Of a DNA stretch of 64,000 nucleotides, positions 43,451 through 51,588 are shown one piece after another. The stretch is from Burkholderia sp. SRS-46 (lineage in GTDB: Bacteria > Pseudomonadota > Gammaproteobacteria > Burkholderiales > Burkholderiaceae): positions 1-64,000 of the forward strand of contig NZ_PTXL01000007.1 of NCBI RefSeq assembly GCF_004343775.1, read 5' to 3'. The notes beneath the pieces are model-generated. The model saw nothing but the letters and a program-made list of their open reading frames with translations, was not told the DNA's origin and searched no databases. The stretch's first letter is position 1. Every line of letters begins with the position of its first letter. The position numbers and the translations under genes are program-made.

Positions 43451-43795
43451 TTACTTCGACGGCGCGCCCGCCAGCACCCATTCCACGACCGATCGGGCGT
43501 CCGCATCGCTCATCCGCGGATGCGCGGGCATCGGAATGGCGCCCCACACGCCGGAGCCGCCCTCCTTCACCTTTTTCGACAGCTTCGCGACCGCTTGCGG
43601 ATCGGCCTTGTAGCGCGCCGCGATGTCCTTGAACGACGGGCCGACCAGCTTGCGGTCGACCGCGTGGCAGCCCATGCACGCATTGCTGCGCGCGACCTTG
43701 AGCCCGTCGCCGACGTCCGCGTGCGCGACCGCGCCGAACGTGCCGGCCAGCAGCACCGCCGCCACCGCGCCTTGCATCCACTGCGTCAGCGTCAT
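43451..43795 (-). CDS. Periplasmic class I c-type cytochrome (c551/c552-like)
   Basis: A 114-residue monohaem cytochrome. A signal peptide (about 1-26, ending AVAHA) exports it; the haem motif CMGCH is at 40-44 and the axial methionine is Met89 in IPMPAHP. Size and spacing fit the cytochrome c551/c552 group that shuttles electrons in the periplasm. Its ATG overlaps the stop of the upstream BON-domain gene by four bases (ATGA), so the two are translationally coupled, an unusual partnership for an envelope lipoprotein. Confidence 0.93.
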   Translation of the reverse strand: MTLTQWMQGAVAAVLLAGTFGAVAHADVGDGLKVARSNACMGCHAVDRKLVGPSFKDIAARYKADPQAVAKLSKKVKEGGSGVWGAIPMPAHPRMSDADARSVVEWVLAGAPSK

Positions 43796-44583
43796 TGCGG
43801 CACCGCCTTCGGATTGCCCGGGTGCACGTTGGTCGAATTCGAGATCGGCGCGGGCGACTGCAGCGGCGTGGAGGACACCGACGTGTCGGGTACCGCGCCG
43901 ACCGTCGTGCTGTCCGCCGGCGCAGCCGACGCCGCGGCGGCACCGCTTGCGGGCGCCGCCTGCAGCGCCTGCACGTCCGCCGGCTTGATGTACTGGAACA
44001 CCTTCACGACCTTCTCGACGCCCGGCACCTGGCTGGCGACTTCCGCGCCGCGGTTGCCTTCGTCGACCGTCACGAGGCCCATCAGGTACAGGTTGCCGCG
44101 CTCGCCGACGACCTTGAAGTTGTTCGCCGAGATGCCCTTCTCGCCGATCAGCGCGGTCTTCACGCGCCCTTCGAGATACGAGTCGTTCGCGCGATCCGAC
44201 AGCGAGCTGGCCGGGCCGATCGCGAGTTCGTTGACGATGCCGTTCACGTTGTTGATGGCACGCACGACTTCCTCGGCGCGCTGCTTCGACGCGTCGTTCG
44301 GCACTTCACCCGTCAGCAGCACGCGGCGGTTGAAGACGGTCACGTTCACGTGCGCCTGATCCGGCAGGCCGCTGTTGATCTGCGACGTCGCCTTGAGCTG
44401 GATCTCGCGGTCTTCCGTCTGCGCGCCGAGCGTACGGCGATCGGTGGCGATCAGCGCGCCGCCGCCGGCCGCTGCGCCGACCACGCCGAGCACGCAGCCC
44501 TGCAGCGACACCGCGAGCCCCGCCGTCAGCGCGGCGAGCAGCGTGGTTCTGACGAGCGTCTGTTTGACGCGGCTTTTGTTCAT
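43792..44583 (-). CDS. BON-domain lipoprotein (DolP/YraP-like)
   Basis: A 263-residue outer-membrane lipoprotein. The ATG at 44583 (not the in-frame one 21 bases earlier) gives a signal peptide with lipobox SLQGC, lipidated Cys30. Two BON domains follow (about 65-130 and 145-215, with VFNRRVLLTGEVPNDA and ERGNLYLMGLV). The C-terminal 55 residues are a Ser/Ala/Pro-rich tail not found in E. coli DolP. DolP maintains outer-membrane integrity by binding anionic phospholipids. It sits directly downstream of the diaA-like gene, as in E. coli. Confidence 0.9.
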   Translation of the reverse strand: MNKSRVKQTLVRTTLLAALTAGLAVSLQGCVLGVVGAAAGGGALIATDRRTLGAQTEDREIQLKATSQINSGLPDQAHVNVTVFNRRVLLTGEVPNDASKQRAEEVVRAINNVNGIVNELAIGPASSLSDRANDSYLEGRVKTALIGEKGISANNFKVVGERGNLYLMGLVTVDEGNRGAEVASQVPGVEKVVKVFQYIKPADVQALQAAPASGAAAASAAPADSTTVGAVPDTSVSSTPLQSPAPISNSTNVHPGNPKAVPQ

Positions 44584-44600
44584 CGACGGCTCTCCTTCGT

Positions 44601-45185
44601 TCAATCCTCACCCAGCAGCATCGCGTCGATGCCGTCGCACAGGCAGTGGATGGTCAGCAGATGGACTTCGTGGACGCGCGCCTCGCGCTCGGCGGGCACG
44701 CTGATCGGGATGTCGGTGTCGGACAGCGCGGCCGCCAGCGCGTGGCTGCTGCCGCCCATCAGCGCGACCACCGTCATTTCGCGCTCGTGCGCCGCCTCGA
44801 CGGCGGCCAGCACGCGCGGCGACGCGCCGGTCGGGTCGAGCACCAGCAGGATGTCGCCGGTCTGCCCGAGTACCCGCACCTGCTGCGCGAACAGCTGGTC
44901 CGGCACGATCGCGCCGGTCAGGCCGCCTTGCGACGCATCGGTCGCGAGCGCGAGCGCGGGCAGGCCCGGCCGCTCCCGCTCGAAGCCGCCGACGAGCGAC
45001 ACGGCGAGATAGTGGGCAGCGGCGGCCGACGGGCCGTCGCCGCAGGCGACGATCTTGTTGCCGTTCGCCAGCGCGGCGAACATCGCATCGACCGCGGCCG
45101 CGATCGGCAGCGACAGCGCATCGCCGGCTTCGTGCTGAAGCGCGGCGCTGTCGCGGAAATGTTGCTGAATACGTTCGACTGACAT
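44601..45185 (-). CDS. diaA: SIS-domain protein (DiaA/GmhA-like)
   Basis: A 194-residue single-SIS-domain protein. CGDGPSAAAAHYLAVSLVG (near 48-66) and LDPTGASPRVLAAVEAAHE (near 115-133) are the phosphosugar-binding stretches. Both the DnaA-binding replication factor DiaA and phosphoheptose isomerase GmhA have this fold. The neighbours yraN and dolP identify it as the DiaA counterpart (E. coli yraO) by synteny; the motif CGDGPS, in place of CGNGGS of GmhA, also argues against an isomerase. Stop and next start are 17 bases apart. Confidence 0.85.
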   Translation of the reverse strand: MSVERIQQHFRDSAALQHEAGDALSLPIAAAVDAMFAALANGNKIVACGDGPSAAAAHYLAVSLVGGFERERPGLPALALATDASQGGLTGAIVPDQLFAQQVRVLGQTGDILLVLDPTGASPRVLAAVEAAHEREMTVVALMGGSSHALAAALSDTDIPISVPAEREARVHEVHLLTIHCLCDGIDAMLLGED

Positions 45186-45312
45186 CGATTCCTGGTCGGG
45201 TGCTGCGCGTGGCGGACCGCGCGCGACATCATGAGTGCGGCGAGTTTACCGTACTCCGGGGCCTCATCCGGGGGCAGGGCGAGAACTCTTTACATCTCGT
45301 CACAGCTCTCGG

Positions 45313-45765
45313 CTACGCGTCGTCGGCACGAAACGCGTCGCGCAGCCACACGAGCTGCCCGGCCTCGAACGCAACCACGTCGAAGCGGCACGGCGCGCCG
45401 GCCCCGTGCCGCGCCCAGAAGCGCTGCGCCGCCGCGACGAGCCGCACGCGCTTGCGCCAGCCGATGCTCGCCGCCGCGCCGCCATGACGGACGCTGCGCC
45501 GCGCGCGCACTTCGACGAACACCAGCGTGCCATCCGGCTCGCGCATCACGAGATCGAGCTCGCCGCCGCGCATCGTCACGTTCGCCGCGACGAACACGAG
45601 CCGGCGGCGCTCGAGGAACTGCCGCGCACGCATCTCGAACGCCGCGCCGACCGACTTGGATCGCGCCGCGCCGGAAAAGTTGTCGGTGCGCGCGGCCGCC
45701 GGCCCGCCCGCGCGCGACGGCCCGCGACGATCGCCGTCCGATCCGGCCGGCGCCCCATGGCACAA
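45313..45765 (-). CDS. yraN: UPF0102 (YraN) endonuclease-like protein
   Basis: A 150-residue protein of the YraN/UPF0102 family, whose core has a restriction-endonuclease-like fold: GGELDLVMREPDGTLVFVEVR (in two parts near 78-98) carries the E-x-D ... E-V-K/R type active-site pattern. The function is unknown, with a possible role in DNA recombination or repair. My start is TTG at 45765 (giving MCHGAPAG), the usual Burkholderia-style start; an upstream ATG at 45813 would overlap the divergent rsmI start at 45812. The first 45 residues are low-complexity. Confidence 0.85.
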   Translation of the reverse strand: MCHGAPAGSDGDRRGPSRAGGPAAARTDNFSGAARSKSVGAAFEMRARQFLERRRLVFVAANVTMRGGELDLVMREPDGTLVFVEVRARRSVRHGGAAASIGWRKRVRLVAAAQRFWARHGAGAPCRFDVVAFEAGQLVWLRDAFRADDA

Positions 45766-45811
45766 TGCCGACCTTGTTCCGCCTGCGCCGCGCCCACGCG
45801 CATTGCCCGCC

Positions 45812-46690
45812 ATGACTGCCCTCCTCGAACTTGCGCATACGCAGCACTATCCGAGCGCCGCGCTCTACATCGTCGCGACGCCGATCGGCAACACCGCCGA
45901 CATCACGTTGCGCGCGCTGCACGTGCTCGGCCTCGCCGACCGCATCGCCGCCGAAGACACCCGCAACACCGGCCAGCTGCTCGCCCGTTACGGGATCTCG
46001 AAGCCGCTCATCGCCGCACACGAGCACAACGAGCGCGAAGCGGCGCTGCGCGTGATCGAACACCTACGCGCCGGCGAACGCGTCGCGTATGTGTCGGACG
46101 CCGGCACGCCCGGCATCTCGGACCCCGGCGCGCGGCTCGTCGACGCGGCGCGCGCGGCCGGCTTCGCGGTGATTCCGCTGCCGGGCGCGAGCGCGGCCGT
46201 GACCGCGCTCAGCGTGGCCGGCGACTGGGCTGGCGCGTTCACGTTCGCCGGCTTCCTGCCGCCGAAGGCGAAGCAGCGCGCGACCGCGCTGCAGGCGCTT
46301 GCCTCGCATCCGTACGCACTGGTGTTCTACGAGGCGCCGCACCGGATCGTCGAGACGGTCGCCGCGCTCGCGGACACGCTCGGCGCCGCGCGCCGGCTGC
46401 TGATCGCGCGCGAACTCACGAAGCTACACGAGCAACTGTTCCAGGGCACCCTGGCCGAAGGGCTGACCTGGCTGGAAGGCGACGCGAACCGGCAGCGCGG
46501 CGAGTTCGTGCTGGTCGTCGAAGGCGCGCCGGCCGACACGGGCGCGGCCGACGACACCGCGCACGACGCGCTGCTCAAGCTGCTGCTGGAGGAAGTGCCG
46601 GTGAAAAGCGCGGCGAAGCTCGCGGCCGCGCTGACCGGCGCGCCGCGCAACGCGCTGTATGCGCGCGCGCTCGCGCTGAAGGACGGTTGA
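45812..46690 (+). CDS. rsmI: 16S rRNA 2'-O-methyltransferase RsmI
   Basis: A 292-residue tetrapyrrole-methylase-fold enzyme that 2'-O-methylates C1402 of 16S rRNA. Signature ATPIGNTADITLRAL is at about 18-32, EDTRNTGQLL near 52-61, SDAGTPGISDPG near 93-104 and LPGASA near 124. The ATG at 45812 gives the normal family length. It is divergent from yraN with 46 bases between starts, so their promoters must overlap. A bidirectional terminator follows. Confidence 0.95.
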   Translation: MTALLELAHTQHYPSAALYIVATPIGNTADITLRALHVLGLADRIAAEDTRNTGQLLARYGISKPLIAAHEHNEREAALRVIEHLRAGERVAYVSDAGTPGISDPGARLVDAARAAGFAVIPLPGASAAVTALSVAGDWAGAFTFAGFLPPKAKQRATALQALASHPYALVFYEAPHRIVETVAALADTLGAARRLLIARELTKLHEQLFQGTLAEGLTWLEGDANRQRGEFVLVVEGAPADTGAADDTAHDALLKLLLEEVPVKSAAKLAAALTGAPRNALYARALALKDG

Positions 46691-46712
46691 GCGGCCGACG
46701 CCGCTGCAATGC

Positions 46713-46740
46713 AAAAGGGCTGCCGATGGCAGCCCTTGGT
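46713..46740. terminator. Bidirectional terminator between rsmI and rlpA
   Basis: A perfect 10-bp stem AAGGGCTGCC / GGCAGCCCTT (46715-46737) with loop GAT, A-run on the left, short T-run on the right, between convergent genes. Confidence 0.82.
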
Positions 46741-46787
46741 CGTTTGGCACGCTGGCGGAAACGGAATCCGCCGCGGAAATCGCCGCA

Positions 46788-47390
46788 TTATCGGGGCGAG
46801 TTCGACGCGAGCATCTCGTTGCGCGCGTCGCGCGCTTCCTGCGGCGACAGCCCCTCGATCTTCACGCGCCCGGTGCCGGCATGCACGAGGCCGATCACCT
46901 TGGCGGCCGCATACGACAGGTCGAGCACCCGGCCGCGCTTGTACGGGCCGCGATCGTTGACCTTGACGACGACCCATTTGCCGTTCGTCGGGTTCGTCAC
47001 CCGGATGTACGACGCGAGCGGCAGCGTGCGGTGCGCGGCGGTGAACGCGTTCATGTTGAAGCGCTCGCCGTTCGCGGTGCGGCGGCCGTGGAAACCGCGG
47101 CCATACCACGACGCGCGGCCGGTCTGACGGAAATCGGACACGTCGGCGCCGTCGATCGGCTGCGCATCCGCGAGCGACGTGCTCTTCGCGTCCTTGCTGT
47201 CGGCGGTCGGCATCGATGCCAGCGCCGAGTCGAAGTTCAGTTGCGTGCTACTGTCCGCGTTCGCGGCGGTCGTCCTGACCCCATTCTTCTGGTTGGTGCC
47301 GCTCGTCGTCTGGCTGGGTGGTACCGCACAGCCCGTCAGTGCGAGAAATACCGCTACAGTTCCGAAACGGCTCGGAAATCGAAAATTCAT
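46788..47390 (-). CDS. rlpA: Septal-ring lytic transglycosylase RlpA-like lipoprotein
   Basis: A 200-residue lipoprotein. The start at 47390 yields a signal peptide with lipobox ALTGC, lipidated Cys21. After a Ser/Thr-rich linker the double-psi beta-barrel domain covers about 105-185 (GRASWYGRGFHGRRTANG, then VKVNDRGPY with the catalytic aspartate region). There is no C-terminal SPOR domain, so unlike E. coli RlpA it would not bind denuded glycan through that module. RlpA enzymes cleave peptidoglycan lacking stem peptides at the division septum. Confidence 0.9.
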   Translation of the reverse strand: MNFRFPSRFGTVAVFLALTGCAVPPSQTTSGTNQKNGVRTTAANADSSTQLNFDSALASMPTADSKDAKSTSLADAQPIDGADVSDFRQTGRASWYGRGFHGRRTANGERFNMNAFTAAHRTLPLASYIRVTNPTNGKWVVVKVNDRGPYKRGRVLDLSYAAAKVIGLVHAGTGRVKIEGLSPQEARDARNEMLASNSPR

Positions 47391-47689
47391 CGACGTGTCG
47401 CCTTCTGGTTCGGGCCGCTCGTTTGCTTCATTGATGCGCGGCCCGGACGGCAAATGCGTGCACGCCCCGCTCGAATGCGAGCAGGCGGCTTGCATGGGCG
47501 CGGCTTTCGTACTCGCCGCAACCGTCCTGATTAGCTTTCACGTCTGGCGCAACCTGTCCCCGGCAGCCTGACCAGACCCCACATGCCGCCATCGAACATG
47601 GCTTCCCACGTTCGCGCGCGTCGCGTACAGCCAACGCACAGGAACGGCGGCACAGGCCTCATCCGGCGGCGCGGCAGCAGGGCCGCGGC

Positions 47690-47860
47690 GGGCGCGCAGC
47701 GCCCGGCCGGACAAGACGTGAGCACCGGAGAACGCCCGGTGCTGGATTCGCCGCCGGACTCCCCGGCGGCAGATGCTTTGACGATGCTCATGGCCCCCTG
47801 TAAGTGGGGCTCGGGCATCAGCGAAGCGCATGAAAAACATGCGCGATGAGCGCCATTATA
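47690..47860 (-). ncRNA. Candidate structured RNA: TATAAT box followed by serial perfect hairpins
   Basis: On the minus strand a consensus -10 TATAAT (47860-47855) is followed from about base +4 by perfect hairpins: 47844-47826 (stem GCGCATG, loop TTTTT), 47810-47793 (stem GCCCC), 47770-47750 (stem GCCGCCGG, loop GGAGT), 47743-47721 (stem AGCACCGG, 7-base loop) and 47704-47690 (stem GGGCGC). The -35 is poor. No convincing protein is encoded: a 95-residue frame exists but has no family or signal. rlpA starts 300 bases further on, so this could be an independent small RNA or a long structured leader of rlpA. I do not recognise the family. Confidence 0.45.
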
Positions 47861-48028
47861 CAGAAATCAAAATCACTGCCCGAAAACCGGCCTTGGCGCA
47901 CCATTGATTCTCGCTATGGCTGTAACAATCGGCGCGGCCGCACGCGCGTCGCGACACCGCGCGCACCGCGCCGAACGGGGTGCGTGCGCGCCCGGTACAA
48001 TCGAACCTTTTAGCCCGCCGGTGCTTCC
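47861..48028 (+). promoter_or_regulatory. Upstream region of the metallo-hydrolase gene
   Basis: The 170 bases before the metallo-hydrolase start at 48029 hold no gene. The stretch from 47861 to 47900 is AT-rich, shared with the minus-strand promoter, and a weak TACAAT occurs near 47996-48001, about 28 bases before the ATG, as a possible -10. Confidence 0.4.
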
Positions 48029-48673
48029 ATGAAAGTCACGCTCATCCCGGTCACGCCGTTCCAGCAGAACTGTTCGCTGCTCGTCTGCGAAGCCACCGGC
48101 CGCGCCGCCGTCGTCGATCCGGGCGGCGACCTCGACCGGATCCAGCAGGAAGTCGCGCGGCAGAACGTGCAGGTCGAGAAGGTGCTGCTCACGCACGGGC
48201 ACATCGACCACTGCGCGGGCTCGAAGGCGCTCGCGACGCACTACGGCGTGCCGATCGAAGGGCCGCAGGAAGAGGAGCGCTTCTGGATCGAGAAGCTGCC
48301 GGCGCAAAGCGAGCGCTTCGGCTTTCCGGCCGCCGACGCATTCGAGCCGGATCGCTGGCTGAACGACGGCGATACCGTGCAGTTCGGCGACGAAACGCTC
48401 GAGGTCTATCACTGCCCGGGCCACACGCCGGGCCACGTCGTGTTCTTCAGCCGCGCGCACCGGCTCGCGATCGTCGGCGACGTGCTGTTCGCCGGCTCGA
48501 TCGGCCGCACCGACTTCCCGCGCGGCAACCATGCCGACCTCGTGCGTGCGATCAAGGAGAAGCTCTGGCCGCTCGGCGACGACGTCACGTTCGTGCCGGG
48601 CCACGGGCCGGTATCGACGTTCGGCGACGAGCGCCGCACGAACCCGTTCGTGTCGGACAAGGTGTTCGGATGA
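48029..48673 (+). CDS. Metallo-beta-lactamase-fold hydrolase (YcbL-like glyoxalase II type)
   Basis: A 214-residue MBL-fold hydrolase. The metal motif THGHIDHCAG has His56, His58, Asp60 and His61, with further ligands in CPGHTPGH (His near 142), VGDVLF (Asp near 161) and PGHGP near 205. It resembles YcbL, a small glyoxalase II-type thioesterase, rather than full-length GloB, lacking the C-terminal helical domain. The next gene overlaps its stop by four bases (ATGA), so the two are coupled. Confidence 0.9.
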   Translation: MKVTLIPVTPFQQNCSLLVCEATGRAAVVDPGGDLDRIQQEVARQNVQVEKVLLTHGHIDHCAGSKALATHYGVPIEGPQEEERFWIEKLPAQSERFGFPAADAFEPDRWLNDGDTVQFGDETLEVYHCPGHTPGHVVFFSRAHRLAIVGDVLFAGSIGRTDFPRGNHADLVRAIKEKLWPLGDDVTFVPGHGPVSTFGDERRTNPFVSDKVFG

Positions 48674-49323
48674 ACCAGACGGCCATTCAGGAAATCTACG
48701 TCAGCACCGACGTCGAGGCGGACGGCCCGATTCCCGGCCCGCACTCGATGCTGAGCTTCGCGTCCGCCGCGTACACCGAAGACAAACAGCTGATCGCGAC
48801 GTTTTCCGCGAACCTCGCGACGCTGCCCGGCGCGCAGGCGCATCCGGTGCAGGAAGCGTGGTGGAAGACGCAGCCCGAAGCGTGGGCCGCGTGCCGCACC
48901 GACCTGCAGGCGCCGGAAGCGGCGCTCGTCGCGTACGTCGACTGGGTCGAGGCGCTGCCCGGCAAGCCGGTGTTCGTCGCGATGCCGGCCGGTTTCGACT
49001 TCACGTTCATGTTCTGGTACATGATGCGTTTCGCGGGCCGCTGCCCGTTCTCGTGGTCGGCGCTCGACATCAAGACGCTCGCATTCGCGATGACGGGCCT
49101 GCCGTACCGCAAGGCGATCAAGCCGCGCTTCCCGAAGCACTGGTTCGACGACCATCCGCACACGCACGTCGCGCTCGACGACGCGATCGAGCAGGGCGCG
49201 CTGTTCTGCAACATGCTCGCCGACCTGCGCGTGCAGCAGGCCGCGCTCGCGGCGCGCGCCGACACCGCCGGCTCGGACAACGGCGCAACAGCACAAAACC
49301 CTACGGACCCGCGCGCAAATTAG
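48670..49323 (+). CDS. DEDDh exonuclease-fold (RNase T/DnaQ-like) protein
   Basis: A 217-residue protein with a 3'-5' exonuclease-like fold. The first acidic motif is Asp14 and Glu16 in STDVEADGP; a second region FVAMPAGFDFTFMFWY (about 98-113) corresponds to ExoII, with Asp107 in place, and HTHVALDDA (about 156-164) to the ExoIII His-Asp pair. All four acidic residues and the histidine are thus present. Substrate unknown. Its ATG overlaps the stop of the MBL gene. The last 30 residues are disordered. Confidence 0.78.
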   Translation: MNQTAIQEIYVSTDVEADGPIPGPHSMLSFASAAYTEDKQLIATFSANLATLPGAQAHPVQEAWWKTQPEAWAACRTDLQAPEAALVAYVDWVEALPGKPVFVAMPAGFDFTFMFWYMMRFAGRCPFSWSALDIKTLAFAMTGLPYRKAIKPRFPKHWFDDHPHTHVALDDAIEQGALFCNMLADLRVQQAALAARADTAGSDNGATAQNPTDPRAN

Positions 49324-49402
49324 CGAATCTCGCTCAGCCACGCGGCGTCGGATTGCCTTTCCTTTCGCGCACCTCTAACATTCAGAGTGTTGTAGTTGCC
49401 GC

Positions 49403-49873
49403 ATGGAGGCGCAGGTGACGCTCGATTCCTTTTCGCAAAAAATCCTTCGCCTGTTGCAGCTCGACGCGCGCCGTTCCGTCCAGGAAATCTCCGACCAGGT
49501 CGGCCTGTCCAGCACGCCGTGCTGGCGCCGCATCAAGGACATGGAGCAGTCGGGCGTGATCCAGCGCTACACGGCGCTGCTCGACCGGGAGAAGCTCGGC
49601 CTGCACGTGTGCGCGCTCGCGCACGTGCACCTGACGCGCCACAACGAAGGCGGCGTCGAGCAGTTCGAGCGGGAGATCTCGACCTGCCCGGAAGTCACCG
49701 AGTGCTACAGCACGACCGGCGAAGCCGACTACATCCTCAAGATCGTCGCGCCCGATATCAAGGCCTACGACGTATTCCTGCACGAACGCATCTTCAAGAT
49801 CCCTGCCGTGTCGCAGGTGCGCACGAGCGTGGTGCTGCGCGAGATCAAGTTCGATACGCAGCTGCCGCTCTAG
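49403..49873 (+). CDS. Lrp/AsnC-family transcriptional regulator
   Basis: A 156-residue Lrp-type regulator with N-terminal HTH (about 5-55: LDSFSQKILRLLQLDARRSV, SSTPCWRRIKDMEQSG) and C-terminal RAM domain (about 70-150, with TTGEADYILKIV). It is shorter than the Lrp beside hpd and only distantly similar. A target cannot be assigned: the neighbours are an exonuclease-like gene upstream and a convergent cation exporter, 18 bases apart at their ends. Confidence 0.9.
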   Translation: MEAQVTLDSFSQKILRLLQLDARRSVQEISDQVGLSSTPCWRRIKDMEQSGVIQRYTALLDREKLGLHVCALAHVHLTRHNEGGVEQFEREISTCPEVTECYSTTGEADYILKIVAPDIKAYDVFLHERIFKIPAVSQVRTSVVLREIKFDTQLPL

Positions 49874-49891
49874 GGCCGGTTTCCGCCCGCG

Positions 49892-51058
49892 TTACGCCCG
49901 GCCCCGCAGCGCCCGCGTGAAGCCGATGCGGCGCGCGCCGAACTGTTTCTTCAGCGCTTCGACGTCGAGCCGTTCGTCGAGCGCCGCATCGGCGTCGCCG
50001 CTCGCATGCGGGCCGGCGTCCAGCGTCACGTCGATCTCGAGCCCCGTGCTCAGGTAGTGGAGATTCACCGCGCACGCGCGCAGGCCGCGCCGCGCGAGCT
50101 CGGCCTCGAGGCGCGCGGCGATCTCGCTGCGCGGCGGCAGCGCAAGCGCGGGCCGGCGCGCGGCATCGTTCTCCGGATCGACGTGGATCAGCGCGTCGAG
50201 CACGCGCCGGTCCGACAACGCGCGCGCGCGCGCGGTCTCCGCGATGTAATGCCCTTCCGATACCGAGATCATCGGGTCCACGAGAATGTGCGCATCGACG
50301 AGCGCCGAATCGCCCATCTTGCGTGTGCGCAGATCGTGCACGTCGCGCACGCCGGGCGTGGCCGCGAGCAGCGCGCGAATCTCCGCGGTGTCGGTTTCGT
50401 CGAGCGCGCGATCGGACAGATCCTGCAACGCGTCATAGCCGAACGTCCAGCCCATGCGCGCGACCATGAAGCCGACGATCGCGGCCGCGATCGGGTCGAG
50501 CAGCCGGAAGCCCGCCAGGCTGCCGACGATGCCGATCGCGACGACGAGCGACGACGCGGCGTCCGAGCGCGCATGCCATGCATTGGCGACCAGCATCGCC
50601 GAGCGCACGCGCCGCGCTTCGCGCAGCATGTAGCGGAACAGCGCCTCCTTCGACACCAGCACGACGACCGCGACGACCAGCGCGATCGCATGGACGGGCG
50701 GAATATCCTCGAGATGCACGAGACGGTCGCCGGCGCGCCACAACATGCCGATCCCCACCGCGATCAGTATCCCGCCGAGAAACAGCGACGCGACCGTCTC
50801 GTAGCGGTTGTGTCCGTAATTGTGATCGGCGTCCGGCAATGCGCCGCTGTGCCGATTCGCAACCAGCACGACAAAATCCGAGATCAAATCCGAAATCGAA
50901 TGGACACCGTCAGCAATCAACGCCTGTGAATGCGCAATCGTGCCGACGACGATCTGAAATGTCGCAAGAACGACATTCAGCACGATACTGACGAGCGTGC
51001 TCTTGCGCGCGACGGCGTGCTTTTCTCCGCTTTGCGCTTCGCCGGAAAAGGTGGACAT
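49892..51058 (-). CDS. Cation diffusion facilitator (CDF) transporter
   Basis: A 388-residue metal cation:proton antiporter. Six membrane helices occupy about residues 18-215; the metal site in helix 2 is DGVHSISDLISD (about 49-60) and in helix 5 HARSDAASSL (about 161-170), i.e. HxxxD-type ligands seen in Zn/Fe/Co/Cd exporters. The C-terminal cytoplasmic domain (about 220-300) is the usual dimerisation domain, followed by an extra 90-residue region with a second related-looking fold, longer than in FieF. It lies alone and convergent with the Lrp gene. Confidence 0.92.
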   Translation of the reverse strand: MSTFSGEAQSGEKHAVARKSTLVSIVLNVVLATFQIVVGTIAHSQALIADGVHSISDLISDFVVLVANRHSGALPDADHNYGHNRYETVASLFLGGILIAVGIGMLWRAGDRLVHLEDIPPVHAIALVVAVVVLVSKEALFRYMLREARRVRSAMLVANAWHARSDAASSLVVAIGIVGSLAGFRLLDPIAAAIVGFMVARMGWTFGYDALQDLSDRALDETDTAEIRALLAATPGVRDVHDLRTRKMGDSALVDAHILVDPMISVSEGHYIAETARARALSDRRVLDALIHVDPENDAARRPALALPPRSEIAARLEAELARRGLRACAVNLHYLSTGLEIDVTLDAGPHASGDADAALDERLDVEALKKQFGARRIGFTRALRGRA

Positions 51059-51235
51059 GAAATATGAGATATCTGTCTGCGATATCGGATTCTACCAAGA
51101 GCGCCCCGCGCCCCATTCCGATAACCCCAATTTCCTCATTTAAATCAACTGGTTATGCGAACGGGTCGCATTTTCATTCACACCGGATCGTGACATTCCC
51201 GTGACATTCCGCCGGCATGTGATGTGCCGAAAGCA

Positions 51236-51269
51236 AAAGGCCGCGCTCCGTAACGGACACGCGGCCTTT
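51236..51269 (-). terminator. Terminator after the H-NS gene
   Basis: A long hairpin with 10-bp outer stem AAAGGCCGCG / CGCGGCCTTT and inner stem TCCG / CGGA. On the minus strand it runs into TTTTGCTTT. It lies 25 bases after the H-NS stop. Confidence 0.85.
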
Positions 51270-51294
51270 CAGCAGGGGAACGGCGAACAATCGT

Positions 51295-51588
51295 TCAGAT
51301 TGCAAACTGCTCGCGGTTCTTGCCAGCGATCCAGCGCGGCGGCTTGCCACGGCCCGACCACGTCGCGCCCGATTCCGGATCGCGATACTTGGCCGCGACA
51401 CCGGCGCGCGGACGGCCGACCTTGCCTGCTTTCGCGCGGCTCAAGCCAAGCTCGGCCAGCGTAAAGCCGTAGTCGGAGATTTTCTGCTTCACGTCATTCA
51501 GCACTTCGGCGTATTCACGCGCCTTGGCTTCTTCGATTTGCTTCTCCAGCTTCTCCCGCTGGGCCAGCAGGTCCTTGTAAGAAGACAT
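51295..51588 (-). CDS. H-NS-family nucleoid-associated protein
   Basis: A 97-residue H-NS histone-family protein. The N-terminal coiled coil (about 1-45, MSSYKDLLAQREKLEKQIEE) drives oligomerisation and the C-terminal DNA-binding domain carries YRDPESGATWSGRGKPPRWI (about 69-88), matching the H-NS/BpH3 core motif. It is one of several H-NS paralogues expected in a Burkholderia genome. The start at 51588 is right for the family; a longer frame is not. It likely binds AT-rich DNA, including its own upstream region. Confidence 0.94.
   Translation of the reverse strand: MSSYKDLLAQREKLEKQIEEAKAREYAEVLNDVKQKISDYGFTLAELGLSRAKAGKVGRPRAGVAAKYRDPESGATWSGRGKPPRWIAGKNREQFAI

Noticed and set aside
47531..47818. 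A 95-residue minus-strand frame in the hairpin-rich gap.
   Set aside because: No ribosome binding site, no family, composition explained by GC-rich palindromes; the structured-RNA reading fits better.
46691..48028. Possible RNase P RNA gene, which lies near rsmI in several proteobacteria.
   Set aside because: I looked for the conserved rnpB cores (GAGGAAAGTCC and ACAGAA types) on both strands and found none.
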